From Paenibacillus endoradicis (GTDB taxonomy: Bacteria > Bacillota > Bacilli > Paenibacillales > Paenibacillaceae), in assembly GCF_024721975.1 (NCBI RefSeq), contig NZ_JANQBB010000008.1:1-64000 (forward strand): a stretch of DNA of 64,000 bases. Direction: 5' to 3'. Made by a program: the position numbers and the translations under genes. The notes below the pieces were generated by a model. The model was not told the origin of the DNA, made no database searches, and worked only from the letters and a program-made list of their open reading frames with translations. Positions 28,757-37,222 of the stretch are shown here, piece after piece (within the stretch, counting starts at the first letter, position 1; each line of letters opens with the position of its first letter).

Positions 28757-29572
28757 ATGTCAGATTGGTTTGAATGGTTAAAGTATGTATTTTTAGGTAT
28801 GATTCAAGGGTTTACTGAACCAATTCCGGTTTCATCGAGTGGACATCTAATGATAGCACAACAATTGATGGGTATGGAGCAACACGGGTTATCATTTGAA
28901 ATTATGACCAATACAGCATCACTCATAGCTATTATATTCATTTATCGTGAAATGTTAGCCAGATTAGTTAAAAATGGGTTTGGTTACATCAAATCAAAAG
29001 ATGCTGCCTATAAACCAGATTTTAACTTTATTATGTACATTATTATTGGTTCGATTCCAGCTGGTGTTATCGGCGTGATATTTAAAGATAAAATCGAGGA
29101 AATATTCTCATCTTCTATCTATACGGTGGGAATTGCATTGTTAGTAACTGGTGTTGCTTTGTGGTTAATTCGCAATTTACGTGGAGCAAAGCGGGATGGT
29201 GATTTATCAGCAAAAGATGCACTACTTGTTGGACTTGCACAAGCTGTAGCCTTAATACCAGGTATTAGTCGCTCGGGATCAACGGTAATTGCATCCATAG
29301 CGGTAGGTATGAAGCAAGACACTGCACTTCGCTTTTCATTTATGCTTTACATCCCAGTGAGTGTAGGTGGGGTAATTTTAGGAGTTTCAGATATTGTATC
29401 TGACCCAGAATTGCAAGCACTTTGGTTCCCATATTTACTTGCGTTTATTACAACATTGATCGTAACTTATTTCTCTATGAAGTGGTTTATGGGAATTATG
29501 GAAAGAGGCAATTTGAGATACTTCTCGTATTATTGTTTCATTGTTGGTACATTAATTCTAATTTTCATGTAA
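28757..29572 (+). CDS. uppP: Undecaprenyl-diphosphatase
   Basis: 271 residues, about eight membrane helices, BacA family. The two signature regions are GMIQGFTEPIPVSSSGHLMI at about 14-33 (catalytic Glu and the SSSGH loop) and LIPGISRSGSTVIASIAVG at about 172-190. It removes a phosphate from undecaprenyl diphosphate at the membrane, recycling the lipid carrier for peptidoglycan and wall polymers, and gives bacitracin tolerance. AGGAGG lies 12 bp upstream of the ATG, somewhat far. The three-unit structured leader suggests post-transcriptional control. Confidence 0.92.
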   Translation: MSDWFEWLKYVFLGMIQGFTEPIPVSSSGHLMIAQQLMGMEQHGLSFEIMTNTASLIAIIFIYREMLARLVKNGFGYIKSKDAAYKPDFNFIMYIIIGSIPAGVIGVIFKDKIEEIFSSSIYTVGIALLVTGVALWLIRNLRGAKRDGDLSAKDALLVGLAQAVALIPGISRSGSTVIASIAVGMKQDTALRFSFMLYIPVSVGGVILGVSDIVSDPELQALWFPYLLAFITTLIVTYFSMKWFMGIMERGNLRYFSYYCFIVGTLILIFM

Positions 29573-29638
29573 TTTAACTTGTATATCAAATAACTTATGT
29601 AATTTGAAATTTTATCATTTAATAAACAAGGTGGCTTA

Positions 29639-30847
29639 ATGATGACAAGCATAACTGAAGCTCAATCGCTTTCGAGGTCGAGACGACTGGGTATTGCAAC
29701 AATATTAGGTTCCTTATCGGCGCTCGGACCGCTATCTATTGATATGTATTTACCAGCATTCCCTCAAATAGCTGAAGAATTCAATACTTCGGCTTCTTTA
29801 ACTCAAGTAAGCTTAACGGCTTGTCTTATTGGATTGGCCGTTGGACAGCTTGTAATTGGTCCAATTAGTGATGTGAAAGGAAGACGCAAACCATTACTGA
29901 TTGGAATGCTAATGTATGCAATTGTCTCTATTATTTGCATGTTTTCAACCTCAATATGGGCATTTATTGGTTTAAGATTTGTACAAGGATTGGCAGGAGC
30001 AGCGGGTTTAGTTATCTCACGTGCGAGTGTACGAGATCTATACTCTGGTCCTGAATTAATTCGATTTATGGCGACGTTAATGATTATTAATGGGGTCGCA
30101 CCGATCTTAGCACCAATTATTGGTGGAGAGGTTCTGAATTATACCTCTTGGAAAGGTGTATTTGGTTTATTATCAGTCTTCGGAATTATTATGTTAATTG
30201 GGATCTATTATTCATTAGGTGAGACATTACCGGTCCATCGTCGTTCACGTGGAGGTCTCAAAAATACATTGCGAACTTTTGGTTCGTTGCTGAAGGATAA
30301 GAGCTTTATCGGCTATGTACTGATGCAAGGGTTTGTTATGGCATCGATGTTTGCATATATTTCAGGATCTTCATTTGTGCTTCAAGGCATTTATGACATG
30401 TCTGTTCGTGAATATAGTATTATGTTCGGGATTAATGGTCTAGGAATCGTTATTGCAGGTCAATGTGCAGGTAGACTTGCCCATAAATTTTCACCAAGAA
30501 GTATGATCGTAACAGGATTATCAATGAGTGGTTTTGGTGCGATATTATTATTACTTGCAGTATTTGCTGATTTACCACTTGCTTTCGTTGTTATGGGCTT
30601 GTTCTTGGTTGTTTCCAGTGTTGGACTAATTAATACGACTGCAGCATCTCTAGCGTTAGAGAAGCAAGGAGAACGTGCTGGAAGTGCTTCTGCGTTGCTC
30701 GGAACTACTTCGTTTTTATTCGGAGGAATTGTTGCACCGATTGTAGGGCTTGGTGGTGAAGGAACTGCAATACCTATGGTTGTAACAATAGCTATTATGG
30801 TTTCTTGTGCTTGGGTGTTCTATAAATTCTCTCAAAAATATGCATAG
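29639..30847 (+). CDS. Bcr/CflA-family multidrug efflux transporter (MFS)
   Basis: 402 residues with twelve predicted helices. The N-terminal LGSLSALGPLSIDMYLPAFPQIAEEF is diagnostic of the Bcr/CflA (DHA1) drug/H+ antiporters; the MFS motif A is GPISDVKGRRKPLLIG, and motif C-like RFVQGLAGAAGLVISRA follows. Substrates in the family include bicyclomycin, chloramphenicol and sulfonamides; none can be assigned here. A second in-frame ATG at 29642 is equally possible, with AAGGTGG upstream. Confidence 0.88.
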   Translation: MMTSITEAQSLSRSRRLGIATILGSLSALGPLSIDMYLPAFPQIAEEFNTSASLTQVSLTACLIGLAVGQLVIGPISDVKGRRKPLLIGMLMYAIVSIICMFSTSIWAFIGLRFVQGLAGAAGLVISRASVRDLYSGPELIRFMATLMIINGVAPILAPIIGGEVLNYTSWKGVFGLLSVFGIIMLIGIYYSLGETLPVHRRSRGGLKNTLRTFGSLLKDKSFIGYVLMQGFVMASMFAYISGSSFVLQGIYDMSVREYSIMFGINGLGIVIAGQCAGRLAHKFSPRSMIVTGLSMSGFGAILLLLAVFADLPLAFVVMGLFLVVSSVGLINTTAASLALEKQGERAGSASALLGTTSFLFGGIVAPIVGLGGEGTAIPMVVTIAIMVSCAWVFYKFSQKYA

Positions 30848-30901
30848 CTTTCATGCTTTTTAAGGATTGATAGCATAAGATATAGGCATTGCTGATCACT
30901 A

Positions 30902-30915
30902 TGAAAACGTTTATA
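30902..30915. promoter_or_regulatory. Candidate CcpA cre site upstream of kdgA
   Basis: TGAAAACGTTTATA fits the catabolite-responsive consensus TGWAANCGNTNWCA in all but one position. It overlaps an inverted repeat (CTATGAAAA with TTTTCATAG). Carbon-catabolite control of a sugar-acid aldolase is plausible. Confidence 0.45.
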
Positions 30916-30926
30916 ATTTTCATAGA

Positions 30927-31055
30927 TTACGCTTTCGATGTACTTTTCATTAACGTGAAGTATATCGAGAACTTATGAAAAGTTTGTGTTTACGCTTCCG
31001 ATGTACTTTTTATTAACGTGAAGTATATCGAGAACTTAATGAAAAGTTTGAGGAG
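30927..31055 (+). promoter_or_regulatory. Two tandem leader elements ending in the kdgA Shine-Dalgarno
   Basis: Units begin at 30927 and 30990 (period 63). Both hold GATGTACTTTT, GAAGTATATCGAGAACTT and ATGAAAAGTTTG; the last leads straight into AGGAG. Helix B is ACTTTTCAT with ATGAAAAGT in unit 1 (ACTTTTTAT, one G-U, in unit 2). Helix A is GATGTACTT with AAGTATATC (one G-U). Compared with the uppP units, helix B has changed on both sides at two positions. Confidence 0.6.
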
Positions 31056-31065
31056 ACGCATGCAG

Positions 31066-31734
31066 ATGAAAAAGTTAAAGGTGTTGCAGCAATTAACAGA
31101 AGCAGGAGTAGTAGCCGTATTACGCGCAGACTCCGCAGAAGAAGTAGTTGAAATGTCACGCTATGCTATTCAAGGTGGCATTAAAGCAATAGAGATTACG
31201 ATGACAGTTCCACATGCAACGAAGGCACTTGAACAGCTAAGTGCTGAATACTCATGCGATGTTGATGTAAATAGTCCTAATTTTGCTATTATCGGTGTAG
31301 GCACAGTGTTAGATCCTGAGACAGCACGTGCTGCTATTCTCGCAGGTGCAGAATATGTTGTGTCGCCTGCGCTTAATCCAGATACAGTGAAACTATGTAA
31401 TCGCTATGCAATACCTTGCTTACCAGGAACGATGACTATTCATGAAATTCAATCAGCTCTTGAGCTTGGTGTGGATATTGTTAAGTTATTCCCAGGTAAT
31501 CTGTACAGTCCTAGTGTTATTTCTTCAATTAAAGGTCCGATTCCACAAGCTAACATTATGCCAACAGGTGGCGTATCATTATCTAATATGAAAGATTGGA
31601 TTAGTGCAGGTGCGGTAGCAGTTGGTATCGGTTCTGATCTTACGAAGGAAGCTGTGAAAACAGGTGACTTCAATCTAATTAAAATAAAAGCTGAAGCGTA
31701 TATGGCTGCATATCGTGAAGCTAAAGGTTTTTAA
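31066..31734 (+). CDS. kdgA: KDPG/KHG aldolase
   Basis: 222 residues of the class I Eda family: ALRADSAEEVVEMSRYAIQGGIKAIEITMTVPHA with the catalytic Glu, IGVGTVLDPETARAAILAGAEYVVSPALNP, LPGTMTIHEIQSALELGVDIVKLFPGN with the Schiff-base Lys in VKLFP, and IMPTGGVSLSNMKDWISAGAVAVGIGSDL. It splits 2-keto-3-deoxy-6-phosphogluconate to pyruvate and glyceraldehyde 3-phosphate. The partner kinase (kdgK) is not nearby. ATG 31066 is 10 bp from AGGAG; ATG 31060 (4 bp) and upstream GTG 31018 are less likely, as the latter lies inside the leader hairpin. Confidence 0.9.
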   Translation: MKKLKVLQQLTEAGVVAVLRADSAEEVVEMSRYAIQGGIKAIEITMTVPHATKALEQLSAEYSCDVDVNSPNFAIIGVGTVLDPETARAAILAGAEYVVSPALNPDTVKLCNRYAIPCLPGTMTIHEIQSALELGVDIVKLFPGNLYSPSVISSIKGPIPQANIMPTGGVSLSNMKDWISAGAVAVGIGSDLTKEAVKTGDFNLIKIKAEAYMAAYREAKGF

Positions 31735-31885
31735 GTAGTTTTGGTCCATCTCTTCAAATGAGAACACAGATCATCAAAATTAGTAAACTGGCGTCTGCGT
31801 TCATCTTATGTTTTCTCACCATGCTTGCTTCGCTAGTTGCAGATATCAGCTTTGACCGTGCTTTTTATATGTACAAAAGATTTTT

Positions 31886-32014
31886 TATGCTTTCGATGTA
31901 CTTATCGTATACAAGAAGTATATCAGGAAGTTAACGAAAAGTTGGAGCTAATGCTTTCGAAGTACTTTTCGTACGCAGGAAGTATATTAGGAAGTTAACG
32001 AAAAGTTGGAGGAG
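31886..32014 (+). promoter_or_regulatory. Two tandem leader elements ending in the fumC Shine-Dalgarno
   Basis: Units repeat with a 64-bp period (ATGCTTTCGA at 31887 and 31951). Helix B is ACTTTTCGT with ACGAAAAGT in unit 2 and ACTTATCGT with the same arm in unit 1 (one mismatch). Helix A is GATGTACTT with AAGTATATC in unit 1, weaker in unit 2. The last arm runs into GTTGGAGGAG. Upstream, 31735-31885 holds no gene I can support. Confidence 0.6.
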
Positions 32015-32022
32015 TTGTCATT

Positions 32023-33411
32023 GTGATGGAATACCGTATTGAGAAGGACACTATGGGTGAGATTAAAGTACCTGCTGATAAGCTATGGGGTGCTCAAACA
32101 CAAAGAAGCTTGCAGAACTTCAAAATTAGTGGTGAAAAAATGCCACTTGAGGTTGTCTATGCGATGGCAATTGTGAAAAAAGCTTCTGCATTAGCGAATG
32201 AACGTCTAGGCGTACTAGATAAAGAAAAGGCTACTGTTATCGGTGAAGCAGTCGATGAGATTTTGGCAGGGCAATGGGACGAGCAATTCCCACTTGTCGT
32301 ATGGCAAACAGGTAGCGGTACCCAAACGAATATGAATGTTAATGAAGTTGTCGCGTATCGTGCAAACCAAATTCTTGTTGAGCGTGGTAGCGAACTTCGT
32401 ATTCATCCTAACGATGATGTTAACCGTTCACAAAGTTCTAACGATACATTCCCTGCTGCTATGCATATTGCTGGCGTTATAGCCGTTGAAGATCGTCTAT
32501 TGCCAGCTATCGATGTACTTAATGCAACGTTAGTGGAGAAGATGAATAAATTCGATAATCTAGTGAAAATTGGTCGTACTCATCTACAAGACGCAACGCC
32601 AATTACATTGGGTCAAGAGATTAGTGGTTGGTCAGCAATGCTTGAGAAATCTCGTGAGATGATCGAACATAGTGTAAATAGTATGCGTGAGTTAGCGCTT
32701 GGTGGTACAGCAGTTGGGACAGGCTTAAATGCTCATCCAGACTATGCAGTTACTGTTGCTGAAGAGGTAACTAAGCTAACTGGTAAATCATTTATTACAG
32801 CAAGTAATAAGTTCCATTCACTAACAAGCCATGATCAAATCGTTTTTACGCATGGTGCGATGAAAGCATTAGCTGCTGATCTAATGAAAATTGCCAATGA
32901 TGTAAGATGGTTAGCGAGTGGTCCTCGTAGCGGGATTGGCGAGATAACTATTCCTGAAAATGAGCCAGGTAGTTCTATTATGCCAGGTAAAGTTAACCCT
33001 ACGCAAAGTGAAGCAATGACTATGGCTGTATGTCAAATTATCGGTAACGATACGACTATCGGTATGGCAGCGAGCCAAGGTAACTTTGAACTTAACGTAT
33101 TTAAACCGGTAATTTTCTATAACTTCCAACAATCACTAGCATTACTTGCTGATACGATGATTTCATTCAATGATAACTGTGCAGTTGGTATTGAGCCTAA
33201 CGAAGCAGTAATTACACGTAATCTTGAGCAATCATTGATGTTAGTTACTGCACTTAACCCATATATCGGTTATGAAAATGCTGCGAAAATTGCAAAGAAC
33301 GCTCATAAAAAAGGAATCACATTGAAAGAATCTGCGATTGAAAGTGGCTTGTTAACTTCTGAGCAGTTTGATGAATATGTTCGTCCTGAGAAAATGATCG
33401 GTAGAAAATAA
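32023..33411 (+). CDS. fumC: Fumarate hydratase, class II
   Basis: Interconverts fumarate and L-malate in the TCA cycle. 462 residues of the fumarase/aspartase superfamily: [82 protein letters not shown], and the mobile signature loop [16 protein letters not shown]. The class II fumarases are iron-free homotetramers. GTG 32023 is followed by ATG 32026; GGAGGAG spacing favours the GTG slightly. It is monocistronic with a strong terminator. Confidence 0.95.
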   Translation: MMEYRIEKDTMGEIKVPADKLWGAQTQRSLQNFKISGEKMPLEVVYAMAIVKKASALANERLGVLDKEKATVIGEAVDEILAGQWDEQFPLVVWQTGSGTQTNMNVNEVVAYRANQILVERGSELRIHPNDDVNRSQSSNDTFPAAMHIAGVIAVEDRLLPAIDVLNATLVEKMNKFDNLVKIGRTHLQDATPITLGQEISGWSAMLEKSREMIEHSVNSMRELALGGTAVGTGLNAHPDYAVTVAEEVTKLTGKSFITASNKFHSLTSHDQIVFTHGAMKALAADLMKIANDVRWLASGPRSGIGEITIPENEPGSSIMPGKVNPTQSEAMTMAVCQIIGNDTTIGMAASQGNFELNVFKPVIFYNFQQSLALLADTMISFNDNCAVGIEPNEAVITRNLEQSLMLVTALNPYIGYENAAKIAKNAHKKGITLKESAIESGLLTSEQFDEYVRPEKMIGRK

Positions 33412-33423
33412 TATATTTAAGCG

Positions 33424-33465
33424 AAAAAATCCTATTCGTGTCTTAAGATACGAATAGGATTTTTT
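33424..33465 (+). terminator. Terminator after fumC
   Basis: AAAAAATCCTATTCGT pairs with ACGAATAGGATTTTTT around a ten-base loop; the U run is part of the 3' arm. Confidence 0.88.
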
Positions 33466-33684
33466 ATGTTTATTTTTGAAAATTGATAGGTTAATGAAGG
33501 GTAAAAGTTCCTTTTGTCGAACACACATAACGCAATAAAGCCGAATGAGAGGTGAAAATCCCTTTCGCCCGAGCCCATTTGAATTCATAAATCCTACCGT
33601 TAGAAATGTACGAACATCTTACGCTATGCTATGATAGAACTATATAAAAGTGGCAATGAAAATAATGAAAAAGTAGGTACTATG

Positions 33685-35610
33685 ATGCATTTATTATCAA
33701 TTGAAAATATATCGAAAAGTTATGGAGAGAAAGTACTTTTTGAGGATGTCACCTTCGGTTTAGAAACGGGAGACAAAATCGGAATCATTGGTGTTAATGG
33801 TACTGGAAAATCTACTTTTCTAAAAGTAATAGCTGGAATGGAGCAAGCGGATTCAGGTAAGGTGAGCGTTGCTAACCACGCAGTTATACGTATGCTTCTG
33901 CAAGAACCACAGTTTGAACCTAATGAAACAGCACTTGAGCATGTACTTGGTGGTGATTCACCACAACTTCAGGCATGTAAACAATATGCAAACGCGTTAG
34001 AATTATTAGAACTTAATCCATCAAGTACTGAGGCACAAGATCAACTTATTAAAGCAAATGAAAAAATGGATGAGTATGATGCTTGGCAACTAGAAAGTGA
34101 TGCGAAGCAAGCTTTGAATAAACTTGGTATTAACCAATTCGATATGTTAGTTGAAGAGATGTCAGGTGGTCAACGAAAACGTGTTGCTATGGCAGCAGCA
34201 TTAGTATTACCGTCTGATATTCTTATACTTGACGAGCCTACGAATCATATTGATAATGAATCGGTAGCATGGCTTGAAGGCATGTTACAGAAGCGACGAG
34301 GCGCATTACTTATGATTACGCATGATCGTTACTTTTTAGATCGCGTAAGTAATCGGATTGTTGAACTTGATCAAGGTAGAGCATTTTTCTATCAAGCGAA
34401 TTATAGTCGCTTTTTGGAATTAAAGTTAGAACGTGAAGAGAGTGAAGCTTCATCAGAAGCAAAACGTAAAAGTTTACTACGCAATGAACTCGCTTGGATG
34501 CGTAAAGGTGCGAAGGCAAGAACTACGAAGCAGAAAGCTAGAATAGATCGTTTTGAAGAGTTACAAGCAACAACACCGAAGGAAGGCAATGGCAAAGTAG
34601 AGTTATCAGTTGCATCTACTCGCCTAGGACGTAAAATTATTGAAGTAGAGAAAATAAGTAAAAGCTTCGGTGATCGTCAATTGATACAAGATTTCAGTTA
34701 TATTGCAGTACCAGGTGATCGTGTTGGTATCGTTGGTCGCAATGGAGCCGGGAAATCTACGTTGTTGAAAATGATTGGTGGTAGATTAGAGCCTGACGAA
34801 GGTCAAATCGATCTTGGCATGACAGTGAAATTAGGATGGTTTTCACAGGAACGCGAAGAAATGAACGAGTCATTACGTGTGCAGGAGTATATTCGTGAAG
34901 CTGCTGAGCAAGTGAAAACAGCTGATGGAAGTATGATTTCATCTAGTCAAATGCTGGAGCGTTTTCTATTCAGTTCTACAATGCAATGGACTCCGATATC
35001 TAAGTTATCAGGTGGAGAAAAACGTCGCTTGCAATTATTACGAGTATTGATGGAAGCGCCGAATGTATTATTACTTGATGAGCCAACAAATGATCTTGAT
35101 ATTTCAACATTGACGATATTAGAGGACTATTTAGATGATTTCCCTGGCGTTGTGTTTGTTGTATCGCATGATCGTTACTTCTTGGATCGTACAGTTGATA
35201 AAATTGTCGGCTTTGAAGATGATGGGGAACAAGTTATTCATACAGGGAACTATTCTGATTACCAAGCTTATGTACAGCAACGAGTAAAAGGTTCTTCAAC
35301 AGAGAAGACTCCTAGTAAGCCTAAAGTAGAAGAAAAAGTAATTGAGAAAAATCGCCCACAAGAGCCTCAGTTGAAGATGTCGTTTAAAGATCAGCGAGAT
35401 TATGAGAATATAGAAGATTGGATTATGGAAGCAGAATCCGAGCTAGAGAATATTGCTAAAGAGATGGAAGTTAATGCGAGTTCAGCTGGATTGCTTATTG
35501 AGCTTTCAGAAAAACAACAATTAGCAGAACAGAAACTTGAACAGTTGATGGACCGTTGGGCTGAATTAAATGAACTAGCTGACAAAATCGAAGCACAGAA
35601 GAAGGGATGA
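33685..35610 (+). CDS. ABC-F family ATPase (Uup/YfmR-like)
   Basis: 641 residues with two ABC domains and no membrane segments. Domain 1: GVNGTGKST, MSGGQRKRVAMAAAL, LILDEPTNHID. Domain 2: GRNGAGKST, LSGGEKRRLQLLR, LLLDEPTNDLD. The linker between them is strongly basic (RKGAKARTTKQKARIDRF), as expected for the P-site tRNA interaction motif. The last 70 residues form the coiled coil typical of Uup/YfmR. Such proteins act on stalled ribosomes. ATG 33685 starts the ABC domain at once; upstream in-frame codons to 33631 lack a ribosome binding site. Confidence 0.87.
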   Translation: MHLLSIENISKSYGEKVLFEDVTFGLETGDKIGIIGVNGTGKSTFLKVIAGMEQADSGKVSVANHAVIRMLLQEPQFEPNETALEHVLGGDSPQLQACKQYANALELLELNPSSTEAQDQLIKANEKMDEYDAWQLESDAKQALNKLGINQFDMLVEEMSGGQRKRVAMAAALVLPSDILILDEPTNHIDNESVAWLEGMLQKRRGALLMITHDRYFLDRVSNRIVELDQGRAFFYQANYSRFLELKLEREESEASSEAKRKSLLRNELAWMRKGAKARTTKQKARIDRFEELQATTPKEGNGKVELSVASTRLGRKIIEVEKISKSFGDRQLIQDFSYIAVPGDRVGIVGRNGAGKSTLLKMIGGRLEPDEGQIDLGMTVKLGWFSQEREEMNESLRVQEYIREAAEQVKTADGSMISSSQMLERFLFSSTMQWTPISKLSGGEKRRLQLLRVLMEAPNVLLLDEPTNDLDISTLTILEDYLDDFPGVVFVVSHDRYFLDRTVDKIVGFEDDGEQVIHTGNYSDYQAYVQQRVKGSSTEKTPSKPKVEEKVIEKNRPQEPQLKMSFKDQRDYENIEDWIMEAESELENIAKEMEVNASSAGLLIELSEKQQLAEQKLEQLMDRWAELNELADKIEAQKKG

Positions 35611-35615
35611 GCTTA

Positions 35616-36233
35616 GTGAATATTCGTAACATTTATTGTGTTGGTCGTAATTATCATCTACATGCATTAGAGTTAGGCAATGAAGTACCAACTTCTCCTA
35701 TGATTTTTACGAAGCCAACTCATGCACTCGTTGCGATGAATGGCGGAGATATTGTTATTCCTAAGCAACAAGGCGAAGTTCATTTTGAATTAGAAATCGT
35801 ATTACGTATTAGCGATCACTATACGTCTGGTATGAGTGCAGAACAGGCTATAGATGCTTTTACTTTAGGGTTAGACTTAACCTTGCGCGATGTTCAAAGT
35901 AAGTTAAAAGCGAAAGGATATCCTTGGCTTCCTGCTAAAGGTTTCAAGCAATCTGCTACGTACGGAACATGGTTACCATTTGTTAGCTTAGAACAGATCA
36001 ATCGTAGCGAGTTTACATTGATACGTAATGGTGAAATTGCTCAGCTTGGTCATCCAAGTGATATGATATTCTCAATTGAACAACTGATTGCCTTTATTGA
36101 TACTGAGTATGGATTAGGCGCAGGTGATCTAATCTATACAGGTACACCGGCAGGTGTAGCTAAGCTTGATGAAGGTGATCAACTAGAAGCGCAGTATAAT
36201 GGTGAACGGATTGGTTCGTGCATCATCCAATAA
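35616..36233 (+). CDS. Fumarylacetoacetate hydrolase (FAH) family protein
   Basis: 205 residues of the FAH/YcgM type: YCVGRNYHLHALELGNEVP, MIFTKPTHAL, VHFELEIVLRI (metal-ligand Glu residues), LGLDLTLRDVQ, KGYPWLPAKGFKQSATYGTW and GDLIYTGTPAGVAKLDEGD. Small single-domain members act as acylpyruvate hydrolases or oxaloacetate decarboxylases; which applies here is not readable. The GTG at 35616 has AAGGG 9 bp upstream; ATG 35607, overlapping the stop of the ABC-F gene, is an alternative. Coupling with that gene is likely. Confidence 0.82.
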   Translation: MNIRNIYCVGRNYHLHALELGNEVPTSPMIFTKPTHALVAMNGGDIVIPKQQGEVHFELEIVLRISDHYTSGMSAEQAIDAFTLGLDLTLRDVQSKLKAKGYPWLPAKGFKQSATYGTWLPFVSLEQINRSEFTLIRNGEIAQLGHPSDMIFSIEQLIAFIDTEYGLGAGDLIYTGTPAGVAKLDEGDQLEAQYNGERIGSCIIQ

Positions 36234-36252
36234 ATGAATATGAGATAGTTAA

Positions 36253-36298
36253 ACGCCCCTAGGTACTCGTGCAGATTCGCGCTAGTAACTAGGGGCGT
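36253..36298 (+). terminator. Hairpin after the FAH-family gene
   Basis: ACGCCCCTAG and CTAGGGGCGT pair perfectly over a 26-base loop. The T tract is weak (AGTTATTG), so termination may be partial; it may also serve the convergent dps gene. Confidence 0.5.
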
Positions 36299-36376
36299 AG
36301 TTATTGATAATATTTACTTCATCTATTGTAATCGGTTGACCGAATAAATCGACTGCAACCATATTAAGTTATGTCA

Positions 36377-36811
36377 TTAGCCATTAAATGCGGATAGCAT
36401 CCATACGTGTTTCTCAAGTGAAGTATGAATAGCAAGTAACATATCTGCCGTAGTTTCATCACCAGCTTCTTGTGCTACAGCCATAGCTTCTTTCAACTCT
36501 TGAATAATAATTGTAAAGTCATGAATAACTTCATCAACCATTTGAGTAGCTGTCTCATGGCCTTTAGCTTCTTTAATACTTGAATACTCTAAGTAGTCAA
36601 CCATTTTAGCAAGTGGTTGGCCTTTTACAGCTAACAAACGCTCAGCAATTTCATCGACATGAAGTGTAGCTTCTTCATAAAGTTCTTGGAATTTAGCATG
36701 TAATGTGAAAAATTGAGTTCCTTTTACATACCAGTGGTAGTTGTGTAACTTAACATATAATACGCTCCAGTTAGCAATTTGACGGTTTAATTGTGATTGA
36801 ATAGTGTTCAT
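36377..36811 (-). CDS. dps: Dps-family ferritin-like protein
   Basis: 144 residues. The Dps signature is complete: [43 protein letters not shown] at about 25-70, with the inter-subunit ferroxidase His and Asp/Glu ligands. The protein forms a dodecamer that oxidises and stores iron with H2O2, protecting DNA. ATG 36811 follows AGGAGGA at 5-6 bp. A PerR box overlaps its promoter, so it is probably induced by peroxide, as are B. subtilis mrgA and related genes. Confidence 0.92.
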   Translation of the reverse strand: MNTIQSQLNRQIANWSVLYVKLHNYHWYVKGTQFFTLHAKFQELYEEATLHVDEIAERLLAVKGQPLAKMVDYLEYSSIKEAKGHETATQMVDEVIHDFTIIIQELKEAMAVAQEAGDETTADMLLAIHTSLEKHVWMLSAFNG

Positions 36812-36908
36812 AATAATTCCTCCTAAAATGTAGTCTTTTAACATTGTAATCGAATAATAACATTTCCATACGGTTCTGATTTAATATAAACTTAGATCAA
36901 TTCCTTAT

Positions 36909-36942
36909 TTATAATTATTACAAAATTGTTCGTAAAAGTCAA
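36909..36942 (-). promoter_or_regulatory. dps promoter with overlapping PerR box
   Basis: On the reverse strand TTGACT (36942-36937), a 17-bp spacer and AATAAT (36919-36914) form a sigma-A promoter. The forward-strand sequence TTATAATTATTACAA at 36909-36923 matches the PerR box TTATAATNATTATAA in all but one of its defined positions and covers the -10 box, as expected for repression. Confidence 0.75.
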
Positions 36943-37162
36943 CCTTTTCACTATAAAAATAACTATTGGTTTATGTTAATTAATTTCTATATTGAGTTCA
37001 TTAGGAGGTAATTCACAAAGCTCGCTTTATAAGTGTACACACTAACCATAATATTTAATAACTTTACTGTCATTATTAAAAATCACACTTAGCAATTTTC
37101 ATTGCAAGCATTCCTATATGTAAACAAAAAGCTAAAAATTGAAACAATAATTGAAACAGCAC

Positions 37163-37203
37163 AAAAAAACAGATAATAAGTCATATACACAACTTGTTAT
37201 CTG
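37163..37203 (-). terminator. Terminator after the GH15 gene
   Basis: Reverse strand CAGATAACAAGT pairs with ACTTATTATCTG (one mismatch), followed by TTTTTTTG. 36943-37162 shows no gene. Confidence 0.8.
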
Positions 37204-37222
37204 CTCTATGTTATTAATGGAT

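Noticed and set aside
31735..31885. Possible gene or RNA between kdgA and the fumC leader
   Set aside because: No open frame with a start signal, no clear hairpin with T run and no recognised motif; left unassigned.
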